Source: Planctomycetota bacterium
GTDB lineage: Bacteria > Planctomycetota > UBA1135 > UBA2386
Assembly: GCA_016716265.1 (NCBI GenBank)
Contig: JADJWQ010000001.1
Span: 2,728,001-2,792,000, forward strand
Reading direction: 5' to 3'
DNA length: 64,000 nucleotides
Shown here: one piece after another, positions 52,023-64,000 of the stretch
Position numbering within the stretch: the stretch's first letter is position 1
Layout of the letters: each line of letters starts with the position of its first letter
Program-made: the position numbers and the translations under genes
Notes under the pieces: generated by a model
What the model saw: the letters and a program-made list of their open reading frames with translations, nothing else
Databases searched by the model: none
Told to the model about the DNA's origin: nothing

Positions 52023-53288
52023 TCACGGGTCGCGCACCACCGCGAAGCCGGGCTGGCTGATCTCCCATTGGCCCGACGGCGACAGCGACGTCGCCTGGTA
52101 GACCAGTACGTCACCGAGCTTCAGCCACGTGGGGATCGTCGTGTGCAGCGTCGCGGTCCGGTCCGTCGCCACCGCCGCATTGCCGATCGCGACCACCAGG
52201 TACGGGTCCAGCCACACATCGCCCACCGACAGCTTCACCGGCTCCTCGCCGTGCACGAAGCTCGCGAACACCGCCACGATCGAGTTGGTCGGGCCGTACG
52301 TCAGGATCGACTGCGGCTGGCCGCGGATCGCCTCGCCGGGGAGCACGGCCGGAAACTCGCGCACCAGCTCGTACCCCACCGATGGCCGTATGCAGTTGTC
52401 CAACGTCGTGTTCGGATCCCGCACCAGCCAGCTCGCGCGCGGGTCGGGCGGGCTGTACGACGATCTCCAGATGCTCGGGTAGCGGCGACTCAGCGGGTTG
52501 CTCGGGCACCAGGTGCCCGCGCCGCACTCCGCGCAGCCCAGGATCGTCGATCGACCCGCGATGAGCAGATCGCAGTGGCTCACCTCCACTCCCGAGTCCG
52601 GACCGGTCAAGCCGTTCGGATGCGGGATGCCACCCTCGATTCGCGAGCCGATCAGCCAGGTCGTGCGGCGCCGCGCCGTGGTGCCGGTGAACTGGGTCCC
52701 GCCGCGCAGCCCGATCGCCGGCTGACCCGACGAGTAGTAGGGCCGGACATCGCTGTCGATCACCCACACGTTCGAGTCGACGCCTCGGAGGGCCGGCCCG
52801 CCGAATGGGTAGTTTCGGAACCTGGTCAGCACGACGCGATCGCTGTTGAGCACGGTGCCGGCCCCTCCGACGACGAACGGCGAGGCATACATCCGGGACA
52901 TGATGACCAGTCCGCTGCAGTCGCGCGGTGTGAGATACGCATTATAGCTCTCCGTCGAGAAGTCCATGTTGTCCAGCACGACGATGTCGCCGCGCGGCAC
53001 GTTCTGCACGTGGCAGCGCTGCCGCACCGGCACCGGCGACGGCCCCGGCGCCACGATCCGAATCGACCGGGTGATCGCCGCTGGCAGGTCGTACGGCATC
53101 CCATTGCCGGGCCTCACCACCAGCGTATCCCCGACACCGGCCGCCGCGTACGCGGCATCGATGTCGAGGTAGTCCGTGCCCGGACCGTTCGCGCTGTCGA
53201 CGATCCAGGTCCGCTGGCCCGCCAGCGGCAGCGCGAGAGCCGCGCCGAGCACCAATCCGACCAGCACACCGCGATGCTTTCTGGCCAT
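52023..53288 (-). CDS. Array copy C: secreted pectin-lyase-fold protein
   Basis: A 421-residue intact copy. The variable patch reads AYLTPRDCSG. It shares the GTWCPSNP/SIWRSSY version with copy B but SPFVVGGAGTVLN with copies A and D, so it is a mosaic. The signal peptide and the C-terminal 100 residues are almost unchanged from the other copies, pointing to recent duplication or continuing gene conversion. Confidence 0.88.
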   Translation of the reverse strand: MARKHRGVLVGLVLGAALALPLAGQRTWIVDSANGPGTDYLDIDAAYAAAGVGDTLVVRPGNGMPYDLPAAITRSIRIVAPGPSPVPVRQRCHVQNVPRGDIVVLDNMDFSTESYNAYLTPRDCSGLVIMSRMYASPFVVGGAGTVLNSDRVVLTRFRNYPFGGPALRGVDSNVWVIDSDVRPYYSSGQPAIGLRGGTQFTGTTARRRTTWLIGSRIEGGIPHPNGLTGPDSGVEVSHCDLLIAGRSTILGCAECGAGTWCPSNPLSRRYPSIWRSSYSPPDPRASWLVRDPNTTLDNCIRPSVGYELVREFPAVLPGEAIRGQPQSILTYGPTNSIVAVFASFVHGEEPVKLSVGDVWLDPYLVVAIGNAAVATDRTATLHTTIPTWLKLGDVLVYQATSLSPSGQWEISQPGFAVVRDP

Positions 53289-53308
53289 CTTCGCTCCGCT
53301 CCCTTCCG

Positions 53309-54593
53309 TCACGGGTCGCGCACCACCGCGAAGCCGGGCTGGCTGATCTCCCATTGGCCCGACGGCGACAGCGACGTCGCCTGGTAGACCAGCACGTCGC
53401 CGAGCTTCAGCCACGTGGGGATCGTCGTGTGCAGCGTCGCCGTCCGGTCCGTCGCCACCGCCGCATTGCCGATCGCGACCACCAGGTACGGGTCCAGCCA
53501 CACGTCGCCCACCGACAGCTTCACCGGCTCCTCGCCGTGCACGAAGCTCGCGAACACCGCCACGATCGAGTTGGTCGGACCGTACGTCAGGATCGACTGC
53601 GGCTGGCCGCGGATCGCCTCGCCGGGGAGCACGGCCGGAAACTCGCGCACCAGCTCGTACCCCACCGATGGCCAGACGCAGTTGTCCAACGTCGTGTTCG
53701 GATCCCGCACCAGCCAGCTCGCGCGCGGGTCGGGCGGGCTGTAGGACGATCTCCGGATACTCGGGTAGCGTCGACTCAGCGGGTTGCTCGGGCACACAGT
53801 ACCCGCGCCGCACTCAGCGCAGCCCAGGATCGTCGATCGACCCGCGATGAGTAGATCGCAGTGGCTCACCACCACTCCCGAGTCCGGACCGGTCAAGCCG
53901 TTCCGGATGCGGGATGCCACCCTCGATCCGCGAGCCGATCAGCCCGGTCGTGCGGCGCCGCGCCGTGGTGGCGGTGAACTGGGTCCCGCCGAGCAGCCCG
54001 ATCGCCGGCTGACCCGACGAGTAGTAGGGCCGGACATCGCTGTCGATCACCCACACGTTCGAGTCGACGCCTCGGAGGGCCGGCCCGCCGAACAGGTAGT
54101 TTCGGAACCTCGTGAGCACGACGCGATCGCTGTTGAGCACGGTGCCGGCCCCTCCGACGACGAACGGCGAGGCATACATCCGCGACATGATCACCAGACC
54201 CGGGCAGCCGCTCACCGCGGCGAACGCATTGTAGCTCTCCGTCGAGAAGTCCATGTTGTCCAGCACGACGATGTCGCCGCGCGGCACGCTCTGCACGTAG
54301 CAGCGTTGCCGCACCGGCACCGGCGACGGCCCCGGCGCCACGATCCGAATCGACCGGGTGATCGCCGCTGGCAGGTCGTACGGCATCCCATTGCCGGGCC
54401 TCACCACCAGCGTATCCCCGACACCGGCCGCTGCGTACGCGGCGTCGATGTCGAGGTAGTCCGTGCCCGGACCGTTGGCGCTGTCGACGATCCAGGTCCG
54501 CTGGCCCGCCAGCGGCAGCGCGAGAGCCGCGCCGAGCACGGCCGCCAGCAACATGCTGGCGGCCGGACTTCCATCGCGAAGGTCGAACATCAT
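53309..54593 (-). pseudogene. Array copy D: first copy, different front end, frameshifted
   Basis: This is the first copy in transcription order. Its N-terminus (MMFDLRDGSPAASMLLAAVLG) differs from the others and joins the common sequence at the LGAALALPLAGQ part of the signal peptide. The variable patch and other markers (AFAAVSGCPG, GTVCPSNP, SIRRSSY) equal copy A. One extra C near 53903 (ttccgg for ttcgg) shifts the frame in the middle, so the intact protein is not made unless this is a sequencing slip. The start codon overlaps the stop of the upstream FG-GAP-like frame (ATGA at 54590-54593). Confidence 0.85.
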
Positions 54594-55582
54594 TGCTGCT
54601 TCCACTTCCAGATGCCCTGCGAGCCCGCGACATAGAGCTCGCTGTGACCGTCCTGATCCAGGTCCTCGATGATGATCGCGTTGTAGGCGCCGAGGCTCCC
54701 TGGCACCCAGGTGTGCACGAGCGGCGCGCCGATCGAGCTCGCGTCGAGGGCGAACACGTACAGATCGCCGGCCAGCGTCGTGACGACCAGCTCGTCGCCA
54801 GGACAGCTCGCGTCCTCGATCAGATCGCCGACCGCGAGCCCGCAGACGCCGAAGCCACCGCGGCCCGTCGAATCGGGCTCGAGAATGACCGCGGCGCCCT
54901 GCGTGTGCATCGCCGCCGCGTCCCACTGCAGCCAGCGCACCGAGCCCCAGATGCCGGCCGTCGCGGTTGGCGGCAGCGCGCCCGGGCTCGGGTAGCTCAG
55001 GCACGCGCCCGCGAAGACGTCGATGTGCAGCGGCTCGGCCGGATTCTGCCGCACCACGAGCGCCATGCCGCCGAAGCCATCGTCGATCTGTGGGCCGGAG
55101 AGGGGCTTCGATCCCTGCCACAGGATCTCGCCCATGTGGTCTCCCGGCGTGCTCCCGTCGTCGCGCATCGGCGGCGGCCGCAGCAGCTTGATGCTCGCTC
55201 CCGGCGTGTTGAGCACGACGACCGGGCCGCTCTGGTCCTCGCCGATGCGCAGCGACTGCGCGCTGAGGGCCGAGCCGTACTCGAGCGACGCATTGTTGCG
55301 CAGGTCCTTGCAGTCCTGCGCGCCCTGGCCGTACGCAGCCACCTCTCCGCTGCCGATCGCGGAGTACCACGAGTCGACCACCTCGGTCGGGTACATCCAC
55401 GCCCCCTGAACGAGGTTGGGGTAGGTATCCTCGCCACCGCCCCACCAGTGTGCGTAGCGGATGACCTCCTCGTCCTGGCCCGGCAGCGGCTCCTCCGTGC
55501 CGAAGCCGGCAGCAGCTCCACCGCAGGCGAACGACGCGATTCCATTCCAGACGGGGGTAGGTTCGACTTCGGGCAGGATCAT
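54590..55582 (-). pseudogene. Downstream part of an IS-interrupted beta-propeller/FG-GAP gene
   Basis: A 330-residue open frame without a signal peptide. It has propeller-like and FG-GAP-like blades: VVDSWYSAIGSGEVAAYGQG, GPVVVLNTPGASIKLL, GFGVCGLAVGDLIEDASCPGDELVVTTLAGDLYVFALD and IIIEDLDQDGHSELYVAGSQGIWKWKQQ. It begins at an ATG that overlaps the transposase stop (ATGA), and the frame is open upstream into the transposase gene, so it is probably the severed 3' end of the hydrolase/propeller gene at 56974-60225. It could also be the rest of a second, related gene. The insertion gave it a new coupled start. Its own stop is coupled to array copy D. Confidence 0.7.
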
Positions 55583-56973
55583 GCGGCACGTCGATCGAGG
55601 TAGTCTTGCCACGCCACAGGCCACCGCTCGTCCTTGACGAGCACGCGCAGGTTGAGCACACGCTGACCGCCTTCGTCCGACCATCGCATGCCGCTGCGCT
55701 TGAGTCGGTGGGCGACGATGTTCTTCGCTGCGGACTCGACGTGACCACTCCCGATGGGGAGCCCCATCGCGATGAAAGCGCTGTATCGCATTCGTTCGCG
55801 GTTCCTCGCGAAGTGCTTGATCGCCCGGCGAACCACATCGCGTGCGTCGGAGCCAGCGGGCAGCAGCTTCACGTATCTCTTGAGCGCGCGCAGCAGGTTG
55901 TCGACGCCGTCGTCGTCGAGCAGAAGCCGCTCGCGACGTTTCTCGAACCAGCGTGAGGCCTCGGGAGTGTCTGGTCCAAAGATCGCCTGCGCGGCGCCGG
56001 AGAGACTCTGGGCGGCGTGGTAGAAGTCGAGGATCAGCACCGCACCGACGAACTCCTCGCGCTTCTCTGCGGTAGTCCAGATCGAGTCCTTGCCGTCGCA
56101 GATGATCGCCACCTGGCCAGGCTGGCGCTCTTCACGGAGTGCGGCGACGCGCGCCGCTACCTGATCGATCAGCGTCTTCATGCCGGTTTCCGGCATCCGT
56201 GCGAAGTAGCGACTGTCCCGCAGTTGTGGTCTGGTCTCCCCGTCGGTCGGCGGGTCGTAGGCAGAGATGCGCCCGATTCCAGCCTCCTTCCACTCCGTCT
56301 TGCCGTCTCCGCGAACGGGGACCATCACGCCGTCCCAGCTGATCACGAGGTTTGCGCTGTCGGCCAGAGGAGCATCGCGAGCGATGACCTCCTCGACCTC
56401 GTCTCCGCGCTTCTCGAAGAAGTCGCCGACGTCGCGGATCACCCGCTTGATCGCCGTCGACGACGGCGCAACAGGCAACGCCTTGGTCATCAGCTGCTCG
56501 ACCTCGCAAGGCGTCAGAGCGCTGCACGAGAACGCGACCATCTCCTCGATCTCGGGCGTCATGAAGCGGTCTGTCATCCCGCAGCGCTCGTCGAGCGGCA
56601 CGACTCCGCCGGACTCATCGTCCGCCGCGTAGTACCGCCGCGACACCGTCGCCAGGCCGAACGCCGTCAGCCACTGCTTCGGCGCGATCCCCTTGAACCG
56701 ATGCTGTCGCCCTCTGTGTTCGACGGACGCGTGCGCCACGTCCGTGGCCTCCAAGGTCGCGACCAGAGCGCTCAGCGCCACCGCCGAACTCGCCGCCCTC
56801 AGCCCGGTTGTCAGGTCCTGAAACGCGGACGGCTGCGGACCCGACCCCTCGAACGAACTGACCAAGCGGTCGAGTTGTCGTCGGAACTTGACCACTGCGT
56901 CGTCCAGGCGTTCACTGAGCTGGGCTGCGGAGAGCGGCGCGTTGCCGCACGCAAGTACCGTGTTTGTTGCCAC
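55579..56973 (-). mobile_element. ISKra4-family transposase, apparently intact
   Basis: A 464-residue transposase from a GTG start. The C-terminus has the ISKra4 hallmark PIGSGHVESAAKNIVAHRLKRSGMRWSDEGGQRVLNLR with the catalytic Glu, and earlier Asp positions are in NLVISWDGVMVPVRGDG and VAIICDGKDSIWTT. There are no stops or frameshifts, in contrast to the other transposase remnants here, so it is the youngest mobile element. The terminal inverted repeats and target duplication could not be fixed by eye. It sits inside the hydrolase/propeller gene, in the same orientation. Confidence 0.85.
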
Positions 56974-60225
<3,252 letters not shown>

Positions 60226-60231
60226 GAGGGA

Positions 60232-60240
60232 CTCCTTCCT
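60232..60240 (-). promoter_or_regulatory. Shine-Dalgarno deciding the hydrolase start
   Basis: AGGAAGGAG on the minus strand, six bases (TCCCTC) before the ATG at 60225. It marks that ATG as the real start although the following signal peptide is misframed by the TC tract. Confidence 0.75.
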
Positions 60241-61066
60241 TCGGAGGAGAATGCGAGGCGCGGACCTGTTCGCGTCTTCCGACATGCGTCAACCGCGGTC
60301 GAAGCGTAGCACTTTCATTGCCGATGGACTTCTCCTCGCGCCAGCTCCGGGACTTTCCCCACCCTGCAACGGCCGCTCGGATTGTCGACCCGCGGATTGG
60401 AGACGTTGGCGCAGGGCGCTGGCCGTTTCGCCCCGTCTCACGCCGCTGCCATCGGAGCTTCTGCTCGGCGCGACTCTCGCGATTCAGCTCACGCCGCAAC
60501 CTCGAGACGACGGCGATCGTGTCAGGGAATTCCCCGCAGCGTCGTCCTTCGCGCGCGCTCGCTGGATCTCGGCCTCGCTGCACGGAGGTCGTGTCCGGCT
60601 TCGCGGGTGGGGCGACCGGCGCCCGTGACGACATGGCCTGACGGCTCCCAGGCAGCTCGCGCCGAGACCGTGAGATCGGAAGCGGCTACGTGCGCCTCGT
60701 CGCTCCGGAGCGGCGGGCTTCCTCGAACCTCACGGCTACCGCGACTCATGACGGACATGGGCAGGCATCCGCTCGCGAGTCGAGCTGCAGTACAGGGACG
60801 CACTCCGGATCACGCGGTCGATGCGCGTGGCGATCGCGAACCTGCTACTGGACCACCTGTTCGTCGTGCAGCCGGGCCGGGAATCGCACCCGCTGTGCCG
60901 GGGAATCGACGCCGTCTCGATCCGCGAGCTCGAACCGCGACTCGGCGCGCCCCTGCGGGCACCGTCCTGACCGGTCGACCGAGCGCCCTGCGCTGGTTCA
61001 CGACGCGGCTGCGTCGCTCGTCGGTCGTGCGGGCCCGTCGGTGCGAGCCGTTCGTCGATCGGCGCG
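60241..61066. other. Upstream region of the hydrolase with an unidentified plus-strand fragment
   Basis: No complete gene is visible. About 60772-60972 (plus) holds an open stretch reading RVELQYRDALRITRSMRVAIANLLLDHLFVV...SIRELEPRLGAPL and then a stop; its composition is protein-like, but a stop lies just upstream and I do not recognise the family, so it looks like the tail of a lost gene. The rest probably contains the hydrolase promoter. Confidence 0.45.
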
Positions 61067-61279
61067 CCGGCGGTGGCGTGCGCGCCGGAGCCACGCACGG
61101 TCGGACCGACGGGTTCGGCTTCCACATCATCGAAGGTGCCGTGCACGCCCAGGACCTGCAGGCCACCGTGCTCCACCTGCTCGGGTTCGACCACGCGCGA
61201 TCGACCTACCGCAGCGCCGGTCGCGACGACCGACTGACCGACGTCCACGGTCGCGCGGTTCCCGAGCTCGTCGCCCGAG
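61067..61279 (+). pseudogene. C-terminal fragment of the second DUF1501 gene
   Basis: Matches 47750-47960 of the intact gene almost base for base: GGGVRAGATHGRTDGFGFHIIEGAVH, LQATVLHLLGFDH and LTDVHGRAVPELVA. The normal stop codon is mutated (TGA to CGA). Together with 48720-49064 it accounts for much of one DUF1501 copy, with about 100 bases missing at the break. Confidence 0.9.
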
Positions 61280-61290
61280 CGCGCGCGAAG

Positions 61291-61380
61291 TCACCGACCG
61301 ATCGACACCGAGACGCTGCTCGATCGGAAGTTGTCGGCCACGACGTCGCCCCAGCCATTGCCGTCGACGTCTCCCACCTG
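61291..61380 (-). pseudogene. FG-GAP repeat C-terminal fragment
   Basis: A short minus-strand frame ending in a stop encodes VGDVDGNGWGDVVADNF, an FG-GAP/calcium-binding repeat, and SSVSVSIGR. The same tail occurs beside the intact DUF1501 gene (47972-48040), so the duplicated segment included both genes. Confidence 0.65.
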
Positions 61381-61637
61381 TGGCGTCCGGAAGCTGCGCT
61401 GATGTCGTCAGGGGGCACCGAGCATGCCCGCGACCCTGTCGTGTCCGGGTAGTTCGCGTGGTTTCGGCCGAGGAGCGGTCCACCGGAGCAGGTCGGTGGC
61501 GCGGGCCGCGGGTGCGATCCGCTGCGGACTTCCCTCTTCCCGACGCGACCGTGGCCAGGCCGCGCGTTCGTCGAGGCGGAGCCGGCCGCCGAGGCGTTCG
61601 CTCCCAACGACGTCCCCGATTGTTGAAGCGGCATCCC
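61381..61637. other. Short gap between fragments
   Basis: About 260 bases between the FG-GAP scrap and the transposase relic, with no recognisable gene or repeat. Confidence 0.4.
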
Positions 61638-62525
61638 GGCGATGCGCTCGTCGGCGATGTTCTCGTGCGGGCGCTCGGTGTAGTCGTGAGCGGCGAGCTC
61701 CCGTGCGGCTCGCTGGAGGTGGCGAGCTCCAGACAGGATCAGCCGATCGAGACAGATGCGCTCGGTCGAAGGCACGAAATGCTCGGCGATCGCGTTCATC
61801 GTCGGCGCCAGGGACGAAGTCGTCACTGGTCGCCCGCCGGCGTCGTTCAGGATGCGCTCGAAATGGCCGCTGAACTCCATGTCGCGATCGAGGATCGGGA
61901 AGCGCTTCGCGTGGGGGCAGCCGTCGAAATGGTCGGTCATATTGCGCGCGACCTGCAACATGAACGCGTCGTCAGGCTGGTGGTGGTGCCCGCAATCGAG
62001 ATGGCGCACGTCACTCGTACGATCACGAAGGGCACATCCTGTTTGACCAGCCCGCGCGGTCCAGACCTCGGCGGTGGCGACGTCGGCAGCGGCGTGCGCC
62101 CGCAGGAGGACCGGCCAAGGCGTCGGCAGGTCTGGCGACGGTCTGATCCCGTGTTCCTTCAGCGGGTCGACGATCGTCGAGCGCGCGACGCAGTGGCCGG
62201 GTTTCCTCCTCCTGCCCTGGATGCGGTATTAGCCCGGATCGAGTCGCCCGCAGCCGCGCAGTCAATGAGCGTTCGAATTTCCTTCATGGTCCCTGGCCGG
62301 CCAATGCACCGCTTCGGTTCGCTCTACTTCGAGGCGATCAGCCGACGGAGTCAGCGCAGGATGGGGCCGGGAGTGACGATCCTCGCCACACGAGCGAGGA
62401 GTCGGCGCCCCGGCGCGGCGCCCTTCGCGGTGAGTCGTCCGCGCCGGTCGTCGATCAGGCGAAGGCGCCGGCAGCCGAGTTGTTCTCGGGGAGCGAGGTC
62501 CTCCTCGATCAGGCGGGCGATGGCC
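61638..62525 (-). pseudogene. Degraded integrase-core transposase (IS3/IS481-like)
   Basis: A whole transposase can be traced through stops and frameshifts: RLIEEDLAPREQLGCRRLRL, VTPGPILR-stop-LRRLIASK-stop, GRPGTMKEIRTLI, then in another frame YRIQG, GHCVARSTIVDPLKEHGIRPSP, PTPWPVLLRAH and AEVWTARAG, then AFMLQVARNMTDHFDG, the rve motif FPILDRDMEFSGHF, MNAIAEHFVPSTERICLDRLI and AAHDYTERPHENI. The order and motifs match the COG2801-type integrases common in planctomycetes. It is clearly inactive, and differs from the relic at 48140-48530. Confidence 0.8.
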
Positions 62526-62965
62526 GGGAGAGGGAAGGGACCCGGCCGGCGACGGCGGTCAGGAGGAGGTGTAGGGGTCGAGATCGGAGCACGGCGCGCA
62601 CGCTCGTGGCGGCCGAGCGCGAGGCCGTCGGCCCTGTGGATCACCGACGTTCGAGTGCTCGGGCAGGACGGTGAGCGAGTATCCGACAGTCGCGCTGCTG
62701 ACACGGCGCTTCGGTCTGCCGGTGATCCCGCAGGTCGGCGAAATGGGCCAGCTCCACAAGCACCTCGTGCTGTCCAGCCGCATCGCGCTCGACCCCGAGA
62801 CGCGCTTGCTTCAGCTCATCCCGCGCCTCGCCGAGCGCTGCGCCGTACAGCGCGGGTCGCCGACGGGCTTGACGTCACGCCGCCACTCCCCGGCGCGAGC
62901 TTCGGCTTCCGCGAGTGAGCGACAGGACCGCCGACGACGGTGGCCCACGCGGAAGACGACTCGTC
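62526..62965. other. Region without an assignable gene
   Basis: Contains a plus-strand open stretch from a GTG at 62671 (SEYPTVALLTRRFGLPVIPQ, then LHKHLVLSSRIALDPETRLLQLIPRLAERC) that looks protein-like but belongs to no family I recognise and decays into Arg/Ser-rich sequence. It may be another gene fragment. Confidence 0.35.
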
Positions 62966-63952
62966 TCAGCGGAGCCCGACCACCGCGCGCGCCGCGTCGC
63001 TCACGACGACGCCCGTGGGGTTCGCGCTCGGATCGATCGCGAGTCCCTGGTTGAAGAACTGCACGCCGATCAGGCTCGGGCTGGTCAGCGGGATGCTGAA
63101 CGTCGCCGTTCCGGCACTCGCGGTCGTCGCCAGCGAGATTTCATTGCTCGAGTAGAGCGTGCAGCCGGTCATTCCGATGATGCCGAGGTCGAGCGGTAGC
63201 GCGGAGCTTCCGAACTGGGTGTTCGAGATGCCGAGGAAGAGCACCGCACCGGCGTTGCCGGCGAGGTTCCGCAGGTCGACCTGGAAGGACGAGCCGAACC
63301 ACGGGAGCTGCGACACCGCGAGCGCCGGCGTGCCTGCCGAACCCGCGCAGCCCGCACCGAACGACGAGAACACGGCCGTCACCGCAGGGCGCGAGACGGT
63401 CACGCTGACGTTGTCGAAGCACACGTTCGAGACGCTCCCCGTCGCGGCCCCGGTGATGGCTGCGAGCTGCAGGGTCACGCCACCGGCGACGTCGTTGCCC
63501 GTGACGGTCGTGAAGCTGAAGGACTTCCACACGTTCGGGTCGGGGTCCAGGGCCAGCGGCCCGCCGCCGAGGATCACCGAGCGGGACACGCCACCGCCGG
63601 CGAGCTCGGAGAAGAACTCTGCGAAGGCCACGCCACCTATCGCGGTCGATCCCTTCGCGTCGAAGGTGACCGTCACGGTCTCCCCGGGCTGGACGATGCC
63701 GATGCCGATGTTGGCATTCTTGATCAGCGACGCGGAGGGGGCCGTCGTGTTGTTGATGCACCCCGCGAAGGCGGAGGCGGATCCAGGCGACGCCACGGCG
63801 ATGTTGCCGGGCGCGGACGGGAACAGCGTCCAGCCGGTGAAGTCGCCGGTCTCGAAGCCGCCGTTGACGGCGAGCTCGACGGGGGCAGTCTGGGCGGAGA
63901 GGGGGCACGCGGCCGTCAGGGCAGCCACGGCGAGAAGGGATCTCGACAGCAT
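62966..63952 (-). CDS. Secreted protein with CBM-like domain and GCAGSAG C-terminal domain
   Basis: A 328-residue exported protein with signal peptide SLLAVAALTAACPLSAQ. The N-terminal domain ELAVNGGFETGDFTGWTLFP...VSNVCFDNVSVTV is a jelly-roll of the carbohydrate-binding CBM4/9 or PEP-CTERM-associated type. The C-terminal ~125 residues are the clearest example of the shared domain: FGAGCAGSAGTPALAVSQLPWFGSSFQVDLRNL, FLGISNTQFGSSALPLDLGIIGMTGCTLYSSNEI, TFSIPLTSPSLIGVQFFNQGLAID and GVVVSDAARAVVGLR. The ATG at 63952 has no strong ribosome site nearby. The role of the C-terminal domain is not known; its recurrence at the end of unrelated exported proteins suggests sorting, folding or surface anchoring. 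Confidence 0.87.
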   Translation of the reverse strand: MLSRSLLAVAALTAACPLSAQTAPVELAVNGGFETGDFTGWTLFPSAPGNIAVASPGSASAFAGCINNTTAPSASLIKNANIGIGIVQPGETVTVTFDAKGSTAIGGVAFAEFFSELAGGGVSRSVILGGGPLALDPDPNVWKSFSFTTVTGNDVAGGVTLQLAAITGAATGSVSNVCFDNVSVTVSRPAVTAVFSSFGAGCAGSAGTPALAVSQLPWFGSSFQVDLRNLAGNAGAVLFLGISNTQFGSSALPLDLGIIGMTGCTLYSSNEISLATTASAGTATFSIPLTSPSLIGVQFFNQGLAIDPSANPTGVVVSDAARAVVGLR

Positions 63953-64000
63953 GTCGGATTCGAGGGAAGAGAGAGACGCTCCTCGGGAGGGCGCAGACAG

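Larger units (their letters stand above)
49085..54593 (-). repeat. Tandem gene array, 1286-bp unit
   Basis: Nearly identical units repeat head to tail on the minus strand. Start codons lie at 54593 (variant front end), 53288, 52002, 50716 and 49433; spacing is 1286, 1286 and 1283 bp for the last four. Each unit is one secreted pectin-lyase-fold gene plus a 20-bp spacer carrying a GGAG ribosome site. The last unit is cut after about 115 codons. Confidence 0.95.

Noticed and set aside
50782..53387. Long plus-strand open frames (about 439 codons) lying antisense to each copy of the tandem array
   Set aside because: They recur because the copies are nearly identical and GC-rich; the peptides are Arg/His-rich without motifs, while the minus strand encodes a clear signal peptide and fold.
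49085..54593. CRISPR-like or satellite repeat
   Set aside because: The unit is 1286 bp and codes for a complete secreted protein with its own ribosome site; there are no short repeats with unique spacers.

Overview
The window is about 70% GC and densely packed, with many ATGA/GTGA stop-start overlaps. It is almost certainly from a planctomycete (Planctomycetota). The evidence is a PSD1-type cytochrome gene next to a DUF1501 gene, a Ser/Thr kinase next to an ECF sigma factor, relics of planctomycete-type integrase transposases, and a family of secreted proteins ending in a shared C-terminal domain (often opened by GCAGSAG-P, with LPLDL, GC-L and late IP/yQ elements). The lineage assignment is inference. 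I saw no rRNA, tRNA or CRISPR array.

Layout. 0-2.1 kb: a translationally coupled ATP-grasp ligase and zinc peptidase. 2.3-8.1 kb: a sugar ABC transporter (lipoprotein, double ATPase, enlarged permease), a tagaturonate-epimerase-like enzyme and a methyltransferase, probably for uronate or sugar-acid use. 8.2-11.8 kb: membrane Ser/Thr kinase and ECF sigma factor. 12-22.8 kb: secreted proteins, including a metallopeptidase/glutaminase-like two-gene module that was duplicated and then broken. An opposite-strand block (subtilase plus kelch-like protein, 14.95-19.45 kb) lies between remnants of that module. 23-29 kb: an ArnT/PMT-type glycosyltransferase, an L-fucose/L-galactose-type oxidative sugar cluster (aldo-keto reductase, Zn-alcohol dehydrogenase, lactonase) and a SASA esterase. 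29-41.4 kb: a THUMP-like methyltransferase, a PhnD-like binding protein coupled to a hybrid histidine kinase, an AsmA-like protein, a Fic-fold protein with an eroded active site, biotin ligase, GT2-TPR protein, kelch protein and VOC protein. 41.6-48 kb: a GH78-like enzyme divergent from the PSD1/DUF1501 pair.

48-62.6 kb is a genomic-plasticity region. A second DUF1501 copy survives as two non-overlapping fragments (48.7-49.06 and 61.07-61.28 kb). Between them lie a tandem array of pectin-lyase-fold secreted genes (1286-bp unit: one frameshifted, three intact, one truncated), an intact ISKra4-type transposase that splits a large hydrolase/beta-propeller gene, and assorted debris. Two different degraded integrase-type transposases flank the region. 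The window closes with another secreted protein (63 kb).

The most striking theme is repeat-encoded signal peptides. A (TG)n tract and a (TC)n tract sit exactly in the hydrophobic core of the signal peptides of a subtilase and of a hydrolase. In both, the Shine-Dalgarno-supported ATG is out of frame with the body, and loss of one dinucleotide would restore the frame. A 15-bp tandem repeat builds the signal peptide of the ABC-transporter lipoprotein. The two microsatellite genes each sit at the upstream end of a minus-strand secreted-gene block lodged in a duplicated plus-strand gene, which suggests recombining secretome cassettes. This is a hypothesis, and the hydrolase copy is additionally broken.
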